22,500 nucleotides of DNA from contig CM060326.1 of NCBI GenBank assembly GCA_030674155.1, positions 26,008,858 through 26,031,357 of the forward strand. Direction: 5' to 3'. The stretch comes from Stramonita haemastoma. Its lineage: Eukaryota; Mollusca; Gastropoda; Neogastropoda; Muricidae. This document shows positions 17,640 through 22,500 of the stretch, piece by piece. Every line of letters begins with the position of its first letter. Within the stretch, counting starts at the first letter, position 1. The notes beneath the pieces are model-generated. The model was not told the DNA's origin, ran no database searches, and was given only the letters and a program-made list of their open reading frames with translations. The position numbers were made by a program, and so were the translations under genes.

Positions 17640-20600
17640 ATGCGTGCTGAAGTAGCTTCCATTTCTTTTTTGTCTTATAATATTGGAGGACTCACCTCTA
17701 AGCTTAATGATGCTGATTTTATTCAATATGTAAATAAGTTTGACTTTGTTTGTCTCGTGGAAACATTTGTTTCCGATGTTACAACAAATCTATTTTCAAA
17801 TTTTGTAATGTATGTTTCACCTGCAACTAAGGTAGGAAACTTAGGCAGAAAGTCTGGTGGAGTAATAGTTTTGGTTAAAAAGACCTTTGAAAACTTTGTT
17901 GAAAGAGTTGAGTTTAATAGTAACAATATTATTATTCTAAAACTTTCAAAAAAATTGTGTGAAAGTGATCATAACATTTTTCTTATGTTTTTGTATTTGC
18001 CACCTATAAACTCACCTTATTATACAGTTACTGACTCTAACGATGGTATTGAAATTCTTGAGTCATGCCTGCTCCAGATTATTGAGCACAACCAGGATGC
18101 TGCATTTATTATTTCTGGCGATTTTAATGCCAGAACGGCAAACAATCAGCCAATCGAAAAGCAGTCTTTTTATACTTCCAAACAATGGAAAGATGATCTA
18201 GATACAGTACAATACAGAAATTCCCAAGACCAGGGAGAAAATGATTTTGGTAGAAGGCTGTTAGATTTATGCTCTTTTTATGAACTGTGTTTTCTTAATG
18301 GTAATTGTCAAGGGGACGAACAAGGTCATACATTTATTTCTAACATGGGCAGTAGCGTAATAGATTATTTCATTATATCACGTGCGATTTTGATTTGGCA
18401 ATGAGCATGAATGTTGGAGAACAGATTTACTCACAACATATGCCAATAACATGTAACATTAGGTGCAGGAATGTTCCTGTTTCTCATTCTCAAAGCACCC
18501 AAAACATTGTTATAGAGAAGCTTGTATGGGATATTGGGAAATTTGATGTATTTAAACAGAACATCTTAAAATGTAAAGATAAGCTTGCACTAGCAGCAAC
18601 GTGTGTCAGTTCTAGTATCAATGAAGCAGTAAGTATGTTTACATCAGTTATGGTAGAAGCTTCATCATGCATGCGAAAGAAAGTTATAATTACTGACCAA
18701 AGACCAAAAACAGAAATGGTTTGACAAAGAATGCAGAAAGGCTAAGATAATCACTAAACAATCACTTAGAAAGTATAGAACAAGTTACTGTGATGGAAAT
18801 AGAAATGACTATCTTGTAAAGAGAAAAGAGTATAAAGAGTTGCTAAGAAGAAAATCTGAGGCCTACAAAAATGATATGAAAAATAAGATAATGAATAGTA
18901 TGCATGATCCCAAAACTTTCTGGTCTACTTTAAAGTCAATTTCTTCAAAAAGAAATAAGAAAAGAAATATCATATCTAAAGAAGATTGGCTGAAGCACTT
19001 TGCAACAGTATCGGATGCAACAACAGGCAGTCCTCAAAGCAAACAAATAATGCAGGATGGACGTGACCAGAGTGCAGATTTTAATTTACAGTTGAATAGA
19101 GAGATTGAGGCTGATGAGGTTTTGGCGGCTATTAGGCATTTAAAATGTAATAAAGCTGGTGGTCCGGACACTCTGATTCCAGAAGTGTTCATTTACTCTG
19201 CTGAGGCCATAACACCTTTTCTAACCACTGTATTTAACCAAGCCTTTGTTACTGGGCAGTTTCCTAATTTGTGGACAGAAGCAATTATTCAGCCACTTCA
19301 TAAAAAGGGAAACATAAATGAACCAAATAATTATCGGGGAATATCCCTTTTAAATATATGTAGTAAGCTGTACAGCTATGTACTTAACAAGCGCCTGGTT
19401 ACATGGATAGAAGAGAATGAAAGTATAGGGGAAGAACAAGCAGGTTTTAGAAAGGACCACTCTACAATTGATCATGTATTTACTCTTTTTGCAGTTATTC
19501 AAAAATTCCTAGCACAGAACAAAAAGGTGTATGTTGCTTTTATTTATTTTTAAAAAGCATTTGACTTCATTTCGCATGCAAAGCTTTGGCCTATTCTCCT
19601 AAAATATGGTCTATGTGGTAGAATGTTCTATGCAATCCAGAGCATGTACCAGATTGTGAAATATCGTATCGGTGTAGTAATGGTGAAGGTGTGACTGATT
19701 TTCTGTATTTGCAGAAGGGCCTAAAGCAAGGGGAAATAACCAGCCCTTTACTATTCTCACTACTTATAAACGAATTAGCTGAGGATGTTCTTAACAAGGG
19801 AAAGCACGGTGCCCAAATGTTTCCAGATATTTATGAACTAACCATCTTACTGTCTGCAGATGACGTTGCACTCATTTCATTTACACCTGTAGGTCTCCAA
19901 CATCAGTTGAACTTGCTAGCAGATAATGCAGATAAACTTGAACTCACAGTAAATCTAGAAAAGTCAAATATTGTTGTCTTCAGAAATGGTGGCTACATTG
20001 CCAGCCGGGAAAGATGGTTATACAAGAACAAATAAATGAAAATTGTTAACGCATATAACTACCTGGGGATAAAGGTTAGTAATCGACTGTCCTTTTCACA
20101 TTCACTGAATAAACCAATTGTAAAAGGTAAGGCAGGAGTCATTGAAATTTTTAAAAGTATGTGGGCCCTAGGTGAAATTACACCACCTATTGTGTTCAAA
20201 TTATTTGACTCCCAAATAAAACCTACGCTTCTTTATGGGTCTGAGCTATGGGGAACACAAAACGAACGCTGTATCGAAACAATACATTTGTTTATGCTTA
20301 AAAAGCTACTGAATGTTTCGTCTAAAACACCTAATGACATGGTCTATAGTGAAACTGGTAGACAACCTATATGGATAGATGCAAAAGTAAGTACAATTCG
20401 ATTCTGGATCCGTCTCACTAGAATGGAAAATGAAAGACTGCCACGAAAGGCCTACAACATGCTCCTTAATATTATCGATAATCGCAAGGGCAACTGGGTC
20501 TCAGATGTTGAAAAGAATTTGTGTTTCTTCGGATTTGGTTTTGTTTGGCTAAATCAGGGGGTGGAACATGTGAAATGGTTTCTACGTGTGTATAAAGAAC

Positions 20601-21031
20601 GTTTGTCTGATTGCTGGAAGCAAGGATGCCATGAGTGAATCATGGAGCGTGGCAGATATTCTGTGTATAGACTGTTTAAAACAGATTTATCTATTGAACC
20701 ATATTTCGACTGTATAAAAACAAAAAAGATTCGAGACTCTTTGATTCGTTTCAGGCTTGGTATATCTGACATCAATATTCATAAGCAACGTTTCACAAAT
20801 GACCTCATCCCGAACCTGTCCTGTCCTATGTGTAAGTGTCGATTGGAAGATGAGGTACATTTTTTGTTTATGTGTAAAGCTACGGAGGATTTGAGACAGA
20901 AGTATTTGTCATTTGTCAATGAGAAGAAATTTGGAAAGCAATCCTTGGGCATTTTAAGTGACACCGAACATTTATATAATGTTGCCAGATACATATATTA
21001 TGGTTTGAAACGCAGATGTACCATACAGTAA
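17640..21031 (+). pseudogene. LINE ORF2 pseudogene: endonuclease-reverse transcriptase
   Basis: About 1,130 codons when pieces in two frames are followed. Endonuclease (17640-18460): SYNIGGL (residues 12-18), VETF with Glu41, LYLPP, GDFNAR (Asp161, Asn163), SVIDYFI (Asp242), then SQHMPI where SDHxPI is usual. A linker with WFDKEC follows. Reverse transcriptase: NKAGGPD, HKKGN...NNYRGISLLN, EEQAGFRKDHST, motif A (19542-19565), motif B GLKQGEITSPLLFSLLINE, motif C SADD (19853-19864), motif D, motif E YLG near 20060. The C-terminus has IRFRLG, CPMCK and DEVHFLFMC. Frame changes lie in a T run at 18388-18391, in an A run at 18706-18710 and near 19670. In-frame stops are at 19551, 20033 and 20636. 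Motif A reads FIYF-stop-KAFD, so its first, metal-binding Asp is a Tyr. An intact copy would nick target DNA and prime cDNA synthesis; this one cannot. Confidence 0.9.
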
Positions 21032-21337
21032 AAGCATTATATGGCTATGCTATGGTAAAAGCATTATAAGACTATGGTTGATAATGTCAAATTAATACTT
21101 TTGATTGAAGACCTTAGCAGATACAATATTATGTTATGAAGAATTGGGTTTGGTGGCCTCTCCACTCATATACTGCCAGCGAGATCATAGTTATTGCAGT
21201 AGGCTATGTGATGTATGCTTAGATTTATGTCGTAATGGGTGTGTGTGGTGTGTTTGTGCATCTTTGTGTGTAGGGAAGGGGGGGGGGGCGATTTTTGGTG
21301 TTTTGATAAGAGCTGTAGGCTTACGTCATTAAATCAT
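21032..21337 (+). other. LINE 3' untranslated region
   Basis: About 300 bases lie between the ORF2 stop and the terminal short repeat. AAGCATTATA occurs twice (about 21033 and 21059) with GGCTATGCTATGG between. A GT-rich patch (21237-21275) and an 11-base G run (21278-21288) are present. The end, GGCTTACGTCATTAAATCAT, leads into the tail. No ORF was seen. Confidence 0.55.
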
Positions 21338-21598
<261 letters not shown>

Positions 21599-22239
21599 AG
21601 ACTGCTAGAGTTTTATACTGTCTCAGAACTGTTGTGCCTTAGTGGCTTGGTTTTCTGAGAATAATTTTTATTATTAAATATTTTTCATACTGAAGGGCGT
21701 AAAGTGTTTAAGCAACGGATAGGGGCAAGCAGTGTGGCTAGGGATTGAAATATTGGAATATTAAAATGACATGGTTTTCAGTTGATGAATACAGGAGGTA
21801 AAGCAGCGAACGAAAGAATAATGCGGACGCCATTCTGAATATGCTAACCCCTTGAGAAGCTGAGGTCTCTGATACTTCGGTCCTCCTAAAAAGCCTTAAA
21901 AAAGAAACCCTTCATCCGTTCACTAAAGGTAAACATGTATCTGATGCGTCTATATACTCGCAAAGACTAGGTTGCGTAAATTGTATGGAAATGTATGGTA
22001 CCAAAAGTGGGATATTTGGCATAATGGTCAATGCCTAACAAACCAAAAACGAACAACCCGCTAAACAACTCAACAAATAAGCAATTTCGATGAATCTCTT
22101 GGGCGAGCTTTTCTTCAAAACCATTGGTTAGAATACTTTGAATAATTATACGTGATGAAGATGGGGAGGAACATACAAAGTGGGTAGAGCTGATAATTCA
22201 CTAGACAAAACTGCATTGCATTCAAAACGAAAAAAAACC
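21599..22239. other. Non-coding stretch, nothing recognised
   Basis: About 640 bases of AT-rich sequence. No sustained open frame, RNA gene or transposon signature was seen. Confidence 0.5.
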
Positions 22240-22500
22240 TATCTAGATGGCAAGTGAAATGGGTAAAGCTATCTAGATGACATGGGAAGGGATGACAACT
22301 ATCTAGATGACATGTGAAAGGATGACAACTATCTAGATGACATGTGAAATGGTGACAACTATCTAGATGACATGTGAAATTGGTGACAACTATCTATATG
22401 ACATGTGAAATGGTGACAACTATCTAGATGACATGTGAAAGGATGACAACTATCTAGATGACATGTGAAAGGATGACAGCTATCTAGATGACATTGAAAG
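22240..22500. repeat. 30-bp minisatellite, at least 8.7 copies, open at window end
   Basis: Units start with TATCTAGATGACATG and end with GATGACAAC or GGTGACAAC. Copy starts are 22240, 22270, 22300, 22330, 22360, 22391, 22421, 22451 and 22481. The copy at 22360 has one extra T (31 bases). The first copy is the most diverged (GGGTAAAGC end), as expected for an array edge. Two variants alternate in blocks: GGATG in copies 2, 3, 7 and 8, TGGTG in copies 4-6. All plus-strand frames hit a stop in every unit. Confidence 0.95.

Noticed and set aside
22240..22500. CRISPR-like array (regular 30-base repeat)
   Set aside because: Units are directly tandem with no spacers, and the context is an animal genome. 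It is a minisatellite.
22240..22500. Minus-strand frame open through the 30-bp units (10-residue repeat with Cys and His)
   Set aside because: A 30-base unit keeps one frame stop-free by chance. There is no start or flanking coding sequence to support a repeat protein.

Overview
This window reads as nuclear DNA of an invertebrate animal, most likely a mollusc and probably a marine gastropod. The evidence is the extreme density of (CA)n, (CT)n, (CTGT)n, (GATA)n and trinucleotide arrays, tRNA-derived SINEs with a central core of the widespread marine-metazoan type, and LINEs of the CR1/Jockey-like kind with tails of short repeats. No bacterial operon, rRNA, functional tRNA, CRISPR array or intact host gene was found. 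The species assignment is inference from repeat style only.

Layout. 1-5050: AT repeat, a purine-rich (AAAG)n tract of about 0.9 kb, several CT/GA/CAT arrays, and two LINE/SINE-type 3' tails (3016-3115 plus; 4543-4630 minus). 5050-10800: a nearly continuous series of microsatellites. Set among them are a nearly full tRNA-SINE (8447-8792), two copies of an unnamed dispersed repeat (6271-6450 and 9328-9520, with a third partial copy at 1713-1807), and a compound AAT/GAT/AAC array. 10798-11402: on the minus strand, the C-terminal end of a LINE reverse transcriptase with its 3' UTR. 11505-12845: the longest stretch without recognisable content. 12845-16185: two more SINE copies (one 5'-truncated) and large CA/GT/CT arrays. 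16186-16267: another 3' tail ending in (TTCGAG)n. 16268-21369: the main gene-like feature, a decayed APE-type non-LTR retrotransposon (LINE) of about 5.1 kb. 21370-21598: CT array. 22240-22500: a 30-bp minisatellite that runs off the window.

The LINE holds a Gln/Pro/Asp-rich ORF1 with a basic C-terminal segment. ORF2 encodes an apurinic-like endonuclease, a reverse transcriptase and a C-terminal Cys/His motif. It is broken by one stop and one frame change in ORF1, and by three frame changes and three stops in ORF2, and it has lost a catalytic Asp of RT motif A, so it is a dead copy. The SINEs carry an internal Pol III promoter (A and B boxes) and end in a 3' tail that resembles the LINE-type tails elsewhere in the window, which fits SINE mobilisation by a LINE of that group.

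Most long open frames in this window are translations of microsatellites (poly-Leu/Ser, Val/Cys, Arg/Glu, Ile, His/Thr) and are not genes. I found no previously undescribed functional system. The best leads are the unnamed dispersed repeat, the shared 3' tail carried by elements with different terminal repeats, the LINE ORF1/ORF2 junction separated by one in-frame TAG, and the minisatellite.
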